In this document: positions 26,701 through 39,400 of the stretch, one piece after another
Position numbering within the stretch: position 1 is the first letter of the stretch
Layout of the letters: every line of letters begins with the position of its first letter
DNA from: Gibbula magus
Lineage: Eukaryota; Mollusca; Gastropoda; Trochida; Trochidae
DNA: 64,000 bases
Reading direction: 5' to 3'
NCBI GenBank assembly: GCA_936450465.1
Contig: OW388293.1
Span: 50,086,040-50,150,039, forward strand
Position numbers and translations under genes: made by a program
Notes under the pieces: model-generated
What the model saw: only the letters and a program-made list of their open reading frames with translations
Databases searched by the model: none
Told to the model about the DNA's origin: nothing

Positions 26701-27481
26701 TGTCCCGTTTGATATCATGTTTATTAAACGAGTGGATGGTTTGGTATTTTAACGAGCGAAAGCAATTTAAAATTCCGATGCCATTCACGAGTTTCATAAA
26801 CATGTTATCAAACGGGACCGAGTTATGTATTTTATTTATAACTCAATGATGTAACTAGCGCTGAATTGCAAGAAAATCGTTTAAGCGACACTGACTTGCA
26901 AATAGGTCACCCGCTATTGCAGTCGCGCGACTAACATTGTGACGTCAACCAAAAACGACTATGACGTCACGCACCGATTATGACGTTACGGCAACACGCA
27001 GTGGTATCACTTATGTGTGTAACCAATTCATTGTTATCTAATGAGTGATCTAACCACGGTTGAGTAATAAATAATGATAACCTATAACCATGTATAAAAC
27101 CTTGAAAATGTTTGTCTGGGCAATAATTTTGTATTATTTCCATGAATTTGTAATTTGTCAATTTACAGATTTTGGGCTAGCTAGTTATAGCCTACATTAG
27201 AATGCCAAAATGCAAAAGAATTAACAAAAATATTGAACACATTTGTTAAATAAGTTGTAATTCGGTAAGTTTTTCACTACAATATTCGTTGATATCACAA
27301 AACACATAAGTTCAACTTATTATGTTAAAAGCATTTGATAAATTTCACGCTGGAAAAAATATTATTTTTATTTTAAACATCTGAAAACGCAAACCATTTT
27401 CAGTTCGAGATCCCTCAGTCTGTTGAGTCTGTTGAACTTCTTTTTGGCTGATCCGCCTGATGTTGAAGGTTTCTCCTCCAT
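23761..27481 (-). CDS. SYF2: Pre-mRNA-splicing factor SYF2
   Basis: SYF2 is a small, highly charged protein of the spliceosome (NTC/Prp19-associated, known from yeast and human). Six exons join in frame: 27481-27395, 26642-26517, 25925-25808, 25538-25448, 24745-24647 and 23926-23761 (stop TAG). They give 228 residues, against 243 in human. Family blocks are plain: [12 protein letters not shown] in exon 2, AERWERKKK and KNPDTGF in exon 3, TKQLKPD in exon 4, [10 protein letters not shown] in exon 5, and [15 protein letters not shown] with [19 protein letters not shown] at the C terminus. All introns are GT-AG. The N terminus is shorter than in human. The frame stays open upstream of the chosen ATG, and a 'tttgtag' just before it could be an acceptor, so another 5' exon may exist. 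Introns carry MITEs. The identification is secure; the start is less so. Confidence 0.93.
24259..24435. mobile_element. hAT-like MITE in SYF2 intron 5
   Basis: Ends CAGTGGCGGATCCA and the complement of CAGGGGCGGATCCAGG. The flanking AT-rich 8-mers match only in part. Inside are two long C runs (24343-24368 and 24398-24409), prone to slippage. Confidence 0.65.
25121..25343. mobile_element. Long-TIR MITE in SYF2 intron 4
   Basis: Inverted arms of about 50 bp: caacttccaaacgcaaggca on the left and the complement of caacttcaaacgcaaggcat on the right, continuing through 'taactcttgccagtctgcat'. Confidence 0.7.
26695..26985. mobile_element. Fold-back element with CRE-like motifs in SYF2 intron 1
   Basis: A palindrome (gtcccgtttgatatcatgtt and its complement near 26815) is followed by 'gtgacgtcaa', 'atgacgtcac' and 'atgacgttac' between 26939 and 26990. 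Same layout as the elements at 8048 and 43741. Confidence 0.5.
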
Positions 27482-30392
27482 ACTTCGCGATCTACAAAGT
27501 TGATATAACAAAATATATGCTTGTGATAGTTTATTAGAATCCTGATTGTTGGTATACTGAGAAGAGAACATGCCATTACGATTTATGAGTGGAGTCAGTG
27601 GAGGATCCAGGGGGTTCCCCTTATGAACAATTTTGCACGTAGTTTGATGGACCCCTGGGTCAACTCCCCCTCCCTCCTTTTCAACATGTGACAGCCCCTC
27701 CCCCCCTAAAAATTCCTGGATCCGCCTTTATGGAGTCATGTTTATATGTCACTTCAACTGTATTAGAACTACCGGTATGGGTTAGACTGGATTTTCACAT
27801 GGTGCATTCTCTTCATTTCCTCATTAGGTGCACCCAATTCTTTTTTCCTTTTTTTTTGCACTTCAGCAGTGTATGAAACAAGGCCCGTCAGAAAGCCTGT
27901 AACCTAGTAAGTTAAGCCCTGGTGAATATTTTAGGTTCAACTTTTAAATAAAAAATTTGTTCTGGCTTGTTTCATATGCTGCCCCTGGGTCTCTGTTAGA
28001 CTCTCTTCTGTGTATTGTTTACTCTTGGATCTATCGATTCAATAATCTTAGTTTGTCTAGAAAATGAGTTGACGGTCATAAAATGCGGCATTTGTCAACA
28101 ATGATATTCCATTTAGTGTTTGGAATATTGAAGACTGCTGGAGATGGATATGTACTCCTGTCAAGACTATTATACACTATACAGTCTACGATACAAGAAG
28201 AAGGTCTCACATTTGATATATGATAATCGCCATCATTTTCAAATGAAACTTAAAGGCTGAGGTAAGTTTACAATTGAGACCTCTGTTTTAATTTTGATTA
28301 GTTAAAGGGAGGATTCTATTGGAGTATCTGCCATTTTATGTTTGTGCATTACGTAGGAGACAAACGATGTATGTTTACTAATAATCACTTTTCAACAAAA
28401 CAGATGTTGATAGAATATTCACAAAGTAACAAATAGAATGACTAATATCCTTATAATGATCAACAACATCTTTTTATATGGTAACCTCGAGTGATTGGAT
28501 TTCGGACGCTTAAGACACAAATCAATGTTGACAATAAAAATGTTTGAAAATTAATAAATATGTATCATCTATTTTTCCATATGAGCTTTTTCTAAAATAA
28601 ATTGGAGACAATTCGGCGGGGAAAATGTTTTGATGACTATCTTGTCTCATTTAGTGAGCACATTCGGAATTTTGACAGTCAGCGAGTGTATGCCGTTTTC
28701 GGACATCTGATTGGTCGATACCAAAAAGGGATATCCCAAGCTATTTATGTAACTTCCGTTGACCCAGAATATAACAAAAACGCAAGGACAACGTAGAAAT
28801 TTTGTTGGTAGCCGGTATGACTTGTTCAAATTATCAAATTGTCGACTTTTTCATAACATGCAAAAAGTAGTTCAGGATAGAGATAGATTTTAAGCTTAAG
28901 AGTGAAGTTTGTATGATATTACAAATCTTAGGAAGTTTCACACGAAACATGTTATTCTGACCGCTAGCGGAGACCTTTCCTTTGTATTGATGATGTCACA
29001 TGGCTCCAAATATCATGAAAAACTACCCGAATGTGAGCCGTCCGAAAACCAAGTGCGTCCGAAAACCAAGTACTCGACGATACGTAGCAAAGCTTTCCCC
29101 ACATTTGTAGCATCTGTGAGTGGCTTCATTTCTAACTGTTTTATTATTTAATGAATGTGTATGTGTGCCATTCTTTATCAAACACAGAGTCAAAAACATT
29201 ATTGTCATTAATAAATCTCAAATCTACTGTGTTGTAATCATGTATTGATAAGATAAATGTCCCTTGAAATTTCGTTTTCACCAAAAATATACTAAACTAG
29301 TAAAAGATACAAGGGGTCTCAATTACACGACATAACAAGTCATAATGAAATTAATTGTAAACATAAAGAAATTGTTTATATTTTAGCATATTTATCCGTT
29401 AAAACATATCACATTTTTATAATGTTGATATGATTTTAGTTAAGTTTAAAATAAACTACGATTTGATGGATGTGAAAATAAATAAAGAATTCTTGTGAAA
29501 ATTTTTATAATCCATTAGAATTCGTTGCCCATTCTAAATAAGCCCTTACAAGAACGTTTAATCATAATTAGATATATTATTTTCAATATTTGTAAGTTTT
29601 AAATGGTAAGTTCATGAATACAAACCGTATATATCAAGGATTCTATAGAAGAAATAGGAAAGACAAATAGTTTTAGTGACACTTCCGTCGTAAACAACGT
29701 TTTCAACTCTAGAGTTATGTGCCCTTTGATGTATGATCACATAGGGGGCCGCATTTGGTTGGTACATAATCACAATTTGTTAAACATGACACATTCCTTA
29801 ATATTATATTTGTTGATATATTCTGCATACTCATCGTTGCAAATAATTGTTTTTTCTTCAAACTTTTAAATAATAAACATTATACATATAAAGATAATAG
29901 ATTGGTCACAAAAAGGCCAACATTATTACTAACTTTTCTTCCCTGCTACCAATCTTGATATTCGAAGGGAAATAACTCTCAATACATTCCATTAAATACA
30001 ACCGGATTCAGAATATCAATAAAGCATTTTCATTGGATAATATCCTACAGTGACATATCGTAAACAGTATTGTAAACAAACTTTATATAGTGTAAGTTGA
30101 AAGAACTATTCCTGATTAAACAGCTACAAAGGACTGACATTAGAAGAAACTTAATTGAATGCACAGAGTTTCATAGAATGTTACTGGTTCAAGTGTATTC
30201 AATCCTCTACGTTGAAGCGATTCTCCACAAAACACTTTTTGACATTGGTTATATTTGCTTCCGGGTGTTGCAATCAGATCTAAAACTGCAGCGTTGACAA
30301 ACTCGACTTAGTTATTTCTATAATTAGTAACATACTAACAAAACTTACAACCGGATCTGATTTAACCTGCAGTATACACACGTATACGTGAG
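27482..30392. other. Intergenic region between divergent SYF2 and the vWA gene
   Basis: About 2.9 kb between the SYF2 start and the TATA box of the next gene. It holds a hAT-like MITE (27596-27729) and, from about 28303, a partial copy of the TTAA-flanked MITE seen at 5071-5444 (it starts ttaaagggaggattctattgg). Otherwise it is AT-rich sequence with only short chance ORFs. I see no further gene. A 5' exon of SYF2 could lie here, but I could not identify one. Confidence 0.5.
27596..27729. mobile_element. hAT-like MITE upstream of SYF2
   Basis: Ends CAGTGGAGGATCCAGG and 'cctggatccgccttta', as in the copy at 24259. A fragment of the same family starts at 34614 in the vWA gene. Confidence 0.6.
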
Positions 30393-30400
30393 TATATAAG
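30393..30400 (+). promoter_or_regulatory. TATA box of the vWA gene
   Basis: 'tatataag' lies 90 bp upstream of the start codon. Normal TATA spacing puts the transcription start near 30420-30425 and gives a 5' leader of about 65 nt. Inferred from motif and spacing. Confidence 0.5.
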
Positions 30401-30428
30401 ACCAGCACTTGAGAGAGAAGCTTGGTTG

Positions 30429-30449
30429 ATGCTGTTTGCTAATGAGTAA
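30429..30449 (+). other. Short upstream ORF in the vWA gene leader
   Basis: ATG CTG TTT GCT AAT GAG TAA lies about 40 nt before the main ATG at 30490, inside the predicted leader. A six-codon uORF here could lower translation of the main frame. It matters only if transcription starts upstream of 30429, as the TATA box suggests. Confidence 0.35.
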
Positions 30450-30489
30450 CTGTTAGAAACAGCTAGAGTGCGTATCAGATACAATCATC

Positions 30490-33400
30490 ATGAATTTTGC
30501 ATCAAAATATGTGTTTGCTTACGAAAAACCAGAGTATGAGTATGTTTCGGAAGAGGAATATGACCACGGAATGAGCGTGAGGTGAGTGACAATATTGTAA
30601 ATACAATTTACAGCTATCTATTAAATATAAGACTGATTTTAAGTATTTTCTCTTCTTAGTTTACAACAATCTAAATATCAAATTAGACTGAACAATAACA
30701 TAAAATAATTCAATTCTTATTCACATAAGAAGTTAGTATAAATAAAAAAAATTAAACATATTAATTTATAATAAACACAGGGGCTTGTATTGCTGAAAAC
30801 AAACTGTTCCTAGGTTCAATACTACGATGCGATATACCTATACTTAAAAATAAAGAAAGGGAGGCAACGCCAATTTTACCCCCTGTCCAATCAAGTCCAA
30901 ATTCCAAAATGTTAAAACACGTTGTACACCTAAAACACATTGTAAAATTAAAGCACAGTGATTTCTCGTTCGAATAAAGCAAACATCAACAAACTCGGTG
31001 CATTATTTCTCAAGTTATGACACTTGAAACAAACTGTTTGAGAGGCATTCTAGAAGTTGGTGTGATGAAGAAGACAAATATTTATGGATGATAAACTTAT
31101 TAACAATAGCAACTTTTCGGTATATACCGTTATCAAGCATATGGGAGAGATGATAAAAACAGAGGTTATATACATGATACATTTTGGTATGATAATGAGA
31201 TAACAAAGACAACAAGATGAGATAACAATAAGATGAAAGGTGTAACAAGCAGGTTGTGATAACATGGATACCAGTGGTGTCTCAGCAATACATCGAAAAT
31301 AATCAAGGAAAAAGTCGATATTTCATTCCTAGCAAATTTAAAAGCGATCAATCTCGAAAAGAGTTTTCTACTATCACCTTACATCCCTGATACATTTGTC
31401 ATACTTGAATAGTTCGGGTATCTTACCGTTACAACTTAGCTATAGTCTGTTTGCTTCAAAATCATACCGATGAATTCATTATTAAAGTGAAACACAAGAA
31501 CAATAAATAAAACTTTTTTACATCTTTCTTATTTATTTTCACGTACCAACTCGTGATATAAATTTGATGATTTTATATAACGTAATAAAACAGTTGCTTA
31601 ACAACGTATCATATGATTGTTGTTGACTTAGAACATCTCATTACACGGGAGTCATTACAATGACTGTAACAGCCGAACACAGTAGACAGTCCCAGGGACA
31701 ATCTCAAAACTCTTCTGATGAATATTCACTGTCACTTCTGTCACTGACATCACTGTCAACTGAGATCACAATGGGTGTGACTGTTGCGTGGTGAAGACCA
31801 TCACGTCTCCAGTACGCAGATTCCACGTCGTTCACAACTTTGGCTACACATCTAGCCCAGACCTCCTGTGTGATGCTTGCAAGACTTTCGATCACAATAT
31901 TTTTCACATCTGAGAGTTTAAATGTCTCATTTTTCCTACCAACATCACCTTTAACGATACCCCAGATCGGATTCAAGTCACAGTGGTAGGGGGGAAGACG
32001 GAGAACATCATGTCCATGTGTATGCAAAAGTTTGGCAACTTTGTACACAGGTTTGGTTTTATTCAATTTGATGACATTGTACAGTACAGGCTTTGCTGCT
32101 TTTGTTGGGAATGGTACATTGTTCGCCTGCAACCAAGTTATCATGTCTCCTTTCCGTGAGTTTGACGTGGGAACCTTGGTATCCGGATCCTGTACACTGT
32201 CATATGATGCATTGTCCATGACTATAAGAGACTTCTTTGGCAGAGCAGGAATCAGTTGCGTCTCAGTCCATTCCAAAAACACGGTACCATTCATCTCTCT
32301 ATGATAGTCTCTGTTGTCCTTGGATTTTGAGCGAAAAACCAAATCACATTCAGGCAGAAATCCTTTACTTTCACACCCCGCATGCAAAATTATAAGTCTC
32401 TCTCCTTTGCCAAGGGGGAGTTTGCGAGACGTCTTGGCGTCAGTGGACACCCACTGACATGCCGTATGACAGGCATTGACCCAGGTTTCATCCAAATAGA
32501 CAATCTCGTATCCCTCTCCTCTTTTCTTCTTGATGGTACGTAGGTAGTTGTTCCTCAATGAGACAACGTCTTTTCTCTCACACAAAACATGTCTTGACTC
32601 CCCTGAGATCTTCTTGTAACAATACCCAAATGAATGTAACAGTTTCCAAAGACAATGTTTTGATACAATCAATGCATGTTCTTTCTTCAGATAGGACTTC
32701 AGTATTCTCAGTGAAATGAACTTGTTTTGTGAAAACAGTCTCCGGATAGTATTTCGGATAATTTCCTTTTGAAAACTGTCAACTTTTTTAACTTTAATTA
32801 TCTTTGAGATGGCCCCGCTGGTTGTCGTGTCTGTTTCATTTTGCTTCTGTAAAATGTACAACAGCTTTCCCTCAGTAATACCAAGAGCCTTGGCGGATCT
32901 CTTCCAATATTTACAAAGTGAAAATATCGACCTTCCCCTCTCTCCTTCAGCCTTGAAAAAGTTATAAACTCGATAGACAAGTTTTTCCAGATCATCAGTG
33001 AACTTCATAATGTACCGTAATTATTTAATATTGTTTTATATTTAATTGTGAAAGTGTGTATGATATGAACATTCATGGCAATTATGTGATGTGTATTATG
33101 CATTGATTTCGTATCAATTAAATGTTCATATTTGCACATTAATATTTCAATATTTCATCTAAAGGTATATATCTCCAGGGTTTATATCAATTAAACACTC
33201 TCTAACAATTTATGTTCTTTTTTAGCTGTGTTCATTTTCATAACATTATATACGGTAAATTGCTTGAGCGATTGCTACGACGAACATGAATTTCACGTGC
33301 AAACACACGGCTGTTTCGCTTATAGCCCGCCCGGATAATTCCAGGATTCGCAAGTTAAGGGTTAATAATGAATTCATCGGTATGATTTTGAAGCAAACAG

Positions 33401-36400
33401 ACTATAGGAATGATTATCGACTTTTTCCTCGATTTTTGCCGATGTATTGCTGAGACACCATTTTCGCTCATTCGAGTTTGACGAACAAAAATTTGTGTTT
33501 GAAGTGTCATAACTTTAGAAATAATGGACCGATTGTGTTGATGTTTGTATTAATCGAACGAGTAATCACTGTGCTTCAATTCTACAATGTGTTTTAGGTG
33601 TACAACTAGTGATAACATTTTGAAATTTGGACTTGATTGGACAGGCGGTAAAATTGGCGTTGCATCCCTTTCTTTATTTATAAGTATAGGTATATCGCAT
33701 CGTAGTATTGGACCTAGGAACTGTTTGTTTTCAGCAATACAAGCCCCTGTGATAATAAATACTTCCAAACAATAATTAATATCATACTGTTATTTATATA
33801 TTTACATATATAAATAAACACAGTAATATCAACACTCCTCTAGAAATTATAGACCATTTCAAAAGATGCAAAATTTACTCATATTTTCAAGATGGTGATA
33901 TAATTACTTAGAGCTAGGATGGGAGTATAGTGCAGGTCCATTTATTGCTTTTCCATGACACAATTAGAATCCATATGACTGAAACCGAAAATCAGATAAG
34001 GTAATTCTTTAATTTAATAAAGTGTGATATCGTATCGTATAATATTTGATCTACAGTGAAGGTAGTAGTGACGAAGATGAAGAAGTGCAAGAAGTTGAAT
34101 GTAAATCTTTGGCTGGACCGAGGGGAGGAGCAGCTATCCCATCGCCAGCATCAGCTGATGTTCCATCAGGTAGGGGTTAATCAACACCAAGGCTCCCACA
34201 TAACGCCCCAGCTCTGATAAGTGCCACCTTTACCAATTTAAAGCCCCACTTCAGCCTTCCTCAAACTTTAGGTCATATTACAGTAAATCATAAAGAAATG
34301 TGCACAATCGAATGTCTTTTATGTTACCTCAAAGTCAATGTTCATTATAGCAAATCTGCCCTTCAAATGCACAAGCTGTAACAATATGGATCACAAGCCA
34401 ATATTTACATTCTTATTAATTCCTTTATATAAGTGTCCTGTCAAATTGGATAACTGTTGCTATCTAGTGTTTCTCTTAGACTCCACTTTATCTTTGTTTA
34501 GCCCCACCAAGGCCACCAAGGCATAGAAAGAAGAAAACAAGGAAAGAGCTTTCTTGGAAGAGAGGTAAGAATTTCTAAAATTCAGATATATTGCTGTCTC
34601 TTTCAAATGTCAACAGTGGTGGATCACGAAGGGGGTTCAGGGGGAAGTTTTAATGTAAAACTGATAATTTTTCCTAGATGTCTCAGAGTAATAAATAATA
34701 ATAAGTAAAGAAATAATAGCTAGATAGAAATCATATCCAAGATGAAATAATTCTATAATTTTTGTCCTTGCTTTTTTTTAAGTTTGAAAATTATAATATA
34801 AAATATTGGAGTTTGGATAACCTTCATTTCTATTTGTATTTTTTGCATAAGGAGTGAAGTCTGCACCATCAGAACAGTCCGACAAGAAGTTCCGACGAGC
34901 AGACACAAATGTTGTGTCAATCAGACTAAATGAACTGGTTGCCCCTAGTAACATGTTTGCCGGAGATCCTGTGCGATGTACGCAGTGTGAGGCTATTCTC
35001 TCCAACCTGGCTACGCTGGTGTCTGACGGTACTGATAGGGTGAGGGGGTTATTGTGTAAATTTGTTGTTTTGCAAATTTCAATAAACATTAGTGTAAGTG
35101 GATTGAACAAATTGGTCATCTTGTTGCTTTGAATGTGTCTCTGAAAATATTTACTCATCAAAGGTGGGTAAAATTTCGCTCACTGATTTTTAAGTGACAA
35201 CATTTACCTACCGGTATGTTTCAAAGAGATATTGCCGTTTAAGCATTCAACCACAACACTACAGTGGCAACGGGGGAGTACAAGAATTTCAAAATGACAA
35301 TGGATTATAACTAAATATAGATGTGTCACTTCTTCTGTAGCTGCAACACTGAAGTTTTACTAATTTTCGAAGATATTTTGTCTGTGCCAGGTATGGACAT
35401 GCGATTTCTGTGGAGAGAGGAATTTGGTTGATATTGACGATGAGGAGATTCCAAAGACTGAGGATGTGACATTCCTGGTAGAACCTGCCCCAGCTACCGC
35501 GGCAACCGGACTGAGCGGACTCGACGAGTCTCTTGTCATCTTCTGTGTGGACATCTCCGGAAGCATGTGTGTCACCACAGAGGTGAGTTCTAAGTCTCTT
35601 ATTTTGTTATCTTCTATGCATAATCGCACTACTATATTTCACCACCAAGGTTTTTTGACTCTCAGCATAGCGTTTTGTTTTCAACAGTTATAAACACCAC
35701 TGAGCTCATAATCACTTTTGGGGCGGAATAGCACAGTGATTAGTGCGTTCGGCTTCGGATCAAGAGGTCGGTGGTTCGAATCCTGCCAGGGGCACGGCAA
35801 CTTTGTCTGCAGTAGAGAATTGTTCTACACGCATTAAGGTTGGGGTGCAATGCTACACTGAATTTCAGTGCAGTTCCAGCCATTGCTCACAGGTTTCACC
35901 GCAATACATAGTCATATGGTCTTGTGGGCTTTCTCCCTGCCATAATACTAGCAGCCAGGGATGCAGAAATCGGTCTATTTGCCGGACATGTCCGATTGTA
36001 AATCCAGTTTGACCGAATGGAAAATTGACCTATCGGACATCAGTTGACCAATTGCAGAAAAAAAAGGAAAACTGAACTTACAAGCATTAAATAAAGGCAA
36101 ACTGCCCCGCCCTGCTTGTGTCGGTCATAATTGTTTATAAAATTGAAATACGTTGATCCAGTCAAGAAGTCACATTAATTCTTCACAGCACGAGGCACGA
36201 CATCAATCATCATTATCTTCAGTAAATTATAATTGTTTGCAGAAAAAACACTCACCGTTTGATATTTAATTGATATTTTCAGTGTCATTTAGTGACTGAA
36301 AGATGTGACCCATTTCACAACATCATTTATGAAAAAGATTTCTTTAGCATCGCATTGTAAAAAAATTTTGTCAAAGATAAACATTGCATGAACGTGTGGC

Positions 36401-39400
36401 TTCACCGTACCGGTGATTCATGAATTTGTTACAAAATAAGATTTTGCTACTTTGAATCTCGATAAATTTAATAATATCTCAGTCATAAAACATAGGTAAC
36501 ATATTGTAACACAATATGATAGATCAATATCGATGTATGGTAAAGCTATTATACAAATTCAAAATAAATAAACTTATCAAAAACGAATAATTAGCAATAT
36601 TATTTCACGAGACATTATGTAGTCAAACACCGTTTGTATGATGCTACGAACAAGCGATCGCATTTACATGATGACACAAGTTATAAAGAGGTATGCTAAT
36701 TTAAAAACTCCAATTTCTCTTGCGTTTACATAAGTTCTTTTTATTTTATAATTATTCATTTACAATTGCGAAATATGTCTCCAAATAAAATATAAAAGTA
36801 ATCTTATTAGAATAAGTTCAAATTCGTAACTACATCTTGAATAGGAAATAGTCGTATAGAAAATAGTTGGACCACGTGCTCTGCCGAGTTGTGAGTTTAC
36901 GTAAATTATATCGCTATTGAAAACGAGTTCCTTTGAATTTAAAATGATTATTTAGAAGGTTAATATCTTTTGGTCCATGATTTGAACTTTTGATGAACTA
37001 TGTGCAATTACATTATTTGAATTTCTCGTCTATCTTGACGCAAATTCGCTTGTAAACTCGCTTGTGTAAACTCGCTCAAACTAGCACTGTCGGTAAATCG
37101 TAGTTGGTAAACATTGATTTTAAATTATGAACCATTTTATGCATGTTAATGATAAATAAATAGTTATCGTTAATTGTAAAATGTTTAATAGTATGCAATG
37201 AATGAAGAACCAACAAATAGTAATACTTTCTTATACTTTATTTATAAAAAAAATTTTACTTCCGGGTTCGTCTTTTTGGGTTAAAGATGAAATGTCCGAC
37301 TGGCAAAAATTTGAATCTGCATCCCTGCTAGCAGCTGTGATATAAGTGAAATACTCTTGAAAGCGGCGTTAAACCCCAACTCACCTCACCTCACCTTACT
37401 CACTTTTCATGAAAGAGGATTTATTTGTAAATCAGAGTGAGTTAAATATACAAGAAATACTTGCAGTACTACTTTGGCTTTATTCCAATCACTTACTTCT
37501 TTTAAATGTTTACTGTAACTTTTCTCCAAATTTCATTCATCAATCCCAGTTCCGAGCAGGAATCATCAGACTCTTAACATGTACAGTCCTTAATTTTTAC
37601 TCTCAGAAAAACTCGGGATATTATTCTTATTATTCTCATATAATCATCTTTCCTTTTCAGGTTCCAGGCAGGTTGAATCTACGAGGAACCAGCCGACTTC
37701 AACGTATGCAGTCCTTCAATGAAACGCGTGAGGATCAGTATCTGCCCAGACAGAGACGGGATGTGACGTACGTGTCACGTCTGCAGGCGGTTCAGGCGGC
37801 CGTGGATCACCAGTTGGAGGATATGCAGAAGGAACACCCCAGCAGACGTGTCGCTCTCATCACCTTCGATAATGAGGTGCGAGAGAAATATGTTGTACTC
37901 TTTTATTCTTCGATTTCTCTCTGCCATCATTTGGACTATTGTTTTCATCATTGTGTCATTTAAAGCTTAAAGTATTAACCTGTATTGTGTTCTGGCAGGT
38001 AACAGTGGTCGGTGACGGAACCGCGGACGAGACATCAGTTGTCGGGGACAAACTGACCAATCAGCAAGCTCTGACAGAACTCGGCAAAGGATTCAACATA
38101 CCCAAGTCCATCAAAGAAACTAGGAAATCTCTTGGAGAGAAACTTTTCAAGTATGCTTATTTCTTGATAAATCGTGTTTTCTATCATAATGAATTCACAA
38201 ATATTTCTTACGAGGCAATATTTCTTGATAAGATTTCCAACTATTTCAGTTGGAGTAAAGGAGCAAAATACTTTGAAGATCAGCTGGTGATATCCCTCAC
38301 AGATATATGATTAGCATGATAAATGATGAAATTATGAACAAATGATTTCTATTTATGTTCAGTCTCGAGGAAGGCGGGGCCACAGCTCTTGGACCTGCGC
38401 TAGTTGTTGCAGTTTCCATGGCGTCACGTCACCCAGGGTCAAAGGTCATCATATGCACAGACGGAATGGCCAACGTAGGGATGGGAAAACTGGACGAGGG
38501 GAGAGTAATTACTGAAAATGATGAAGAAAACTTTTATGAAAACATTGGAACAACTGCTATGGCAGATGGGTAAGAAGTTAGGATTCTCTAACAAATTATT
38601 TTCCAGTACAGTGTTCAGTGAGAAGAGGTATTAAAACGTGTATCATATTTCCTTGATAACTAATTTTTGTGGGGTTGTGGTTGGTGTGTGATGGGTTCAA
38701 GATATGGGAAGGAAATCTTAATAGTTAAATTCAACCTGAGATCCAAACCATTGAAATATAACACTTGTTTAAAGTAGAACACATGCTGGATAAGAGGATG
38801 CTAAAGAAAATTGATTCAGGAGAAATGCTTATGGATATATGGTAAATAGATTTATATCATATTAATAATAATACACACATATAAGTTAAATTCTGTTTAT
38901 TACCGAAGTTGTAAAATTAACGAAAACACGCTAAAATCCACTTTCAACCATAGGCTGGCAACCCGCCGTCGTGCATTTAGAACGCAACGTCATAGACGAA
39001 ACGTGACGTCATAGCATTGTTTATGACGTCACATCACCATGAAAAAGTGATATGTTGCCCTAGGGCATCGTATAAAAAATATGAACCCCGATATGATTGC
39101 CCCCGTATAATTCTCTCTGTCTCCCAGCATGATTGTATCTCGCTCTCGTTCGGGAAATACTATTATTCAGGCACTCGTGTTGTAAACATAGTATGACAAA
39201 GACACTCATATGATATCCTCTATATACTTACAGGGTGGCCATCTCCGTGGTTACAATCAAAGGATCCGACTGTAAACTTGTCGAACTGGGTAAACTGGCA
39301 GATAGGACTGGAGGACAGGTGGGTTGATCTTACTGTGTCGCTCATCTTACCTGCTATAATGTTCCAATCCATTGTGAGTTGCTGATTACATTAATCATAG

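Larger units (their letters stand above)
30776..33751. mobile_element. Long-TIR DNA transposon with 8-bp target duplication
   Basis: Both ends start CACAGGGGCTTGTATTGCTG and are flanked by the direct repeat ATAATAAA (30768-30775 and 33752-33759). The inverted repeats run about 386 bp on the right (33362-33751). The left arm (30776-31485) is the same sequence broken by two insertions (about 31036-31270 and 31330-31440). Both arms end at TTAA in the middle: GAATTCATTATTAA on the left and its exact complement on the right. The 8-bp duplication is hAT-like and does not fit Tc1/mariner (TA), which suggests that the inner segment with the transposase is a separate insertion. Confidence 0.75.

Noticed and set aside
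29023..29208. Minus-strand ORF with a CxxC...H pattern
   Set aside because: A single pair of cysteines with no second zinc ligand set. It overlaps dispersed noncoding sequence.
30761..30982. ORF similar to the one at 33587-33775 (both read GLDWTGGKIGVASLSLF)
   Set aside because: The similarity arises because both lie in the inverted terminal repeats of one transposon, not from a gene pair.
31015..31351. Overlapping minus-strand ORFs of 61-77 codons
   Set aside because: They fall in sequence inserted into the left arm of the transposon and have low-complexity hydrophobic readings.
35743..36012. 89-codon ORF in vWA gene intron 5
   Set aside because: It translates a tRNA-derived SINE and the start of a hAT element.
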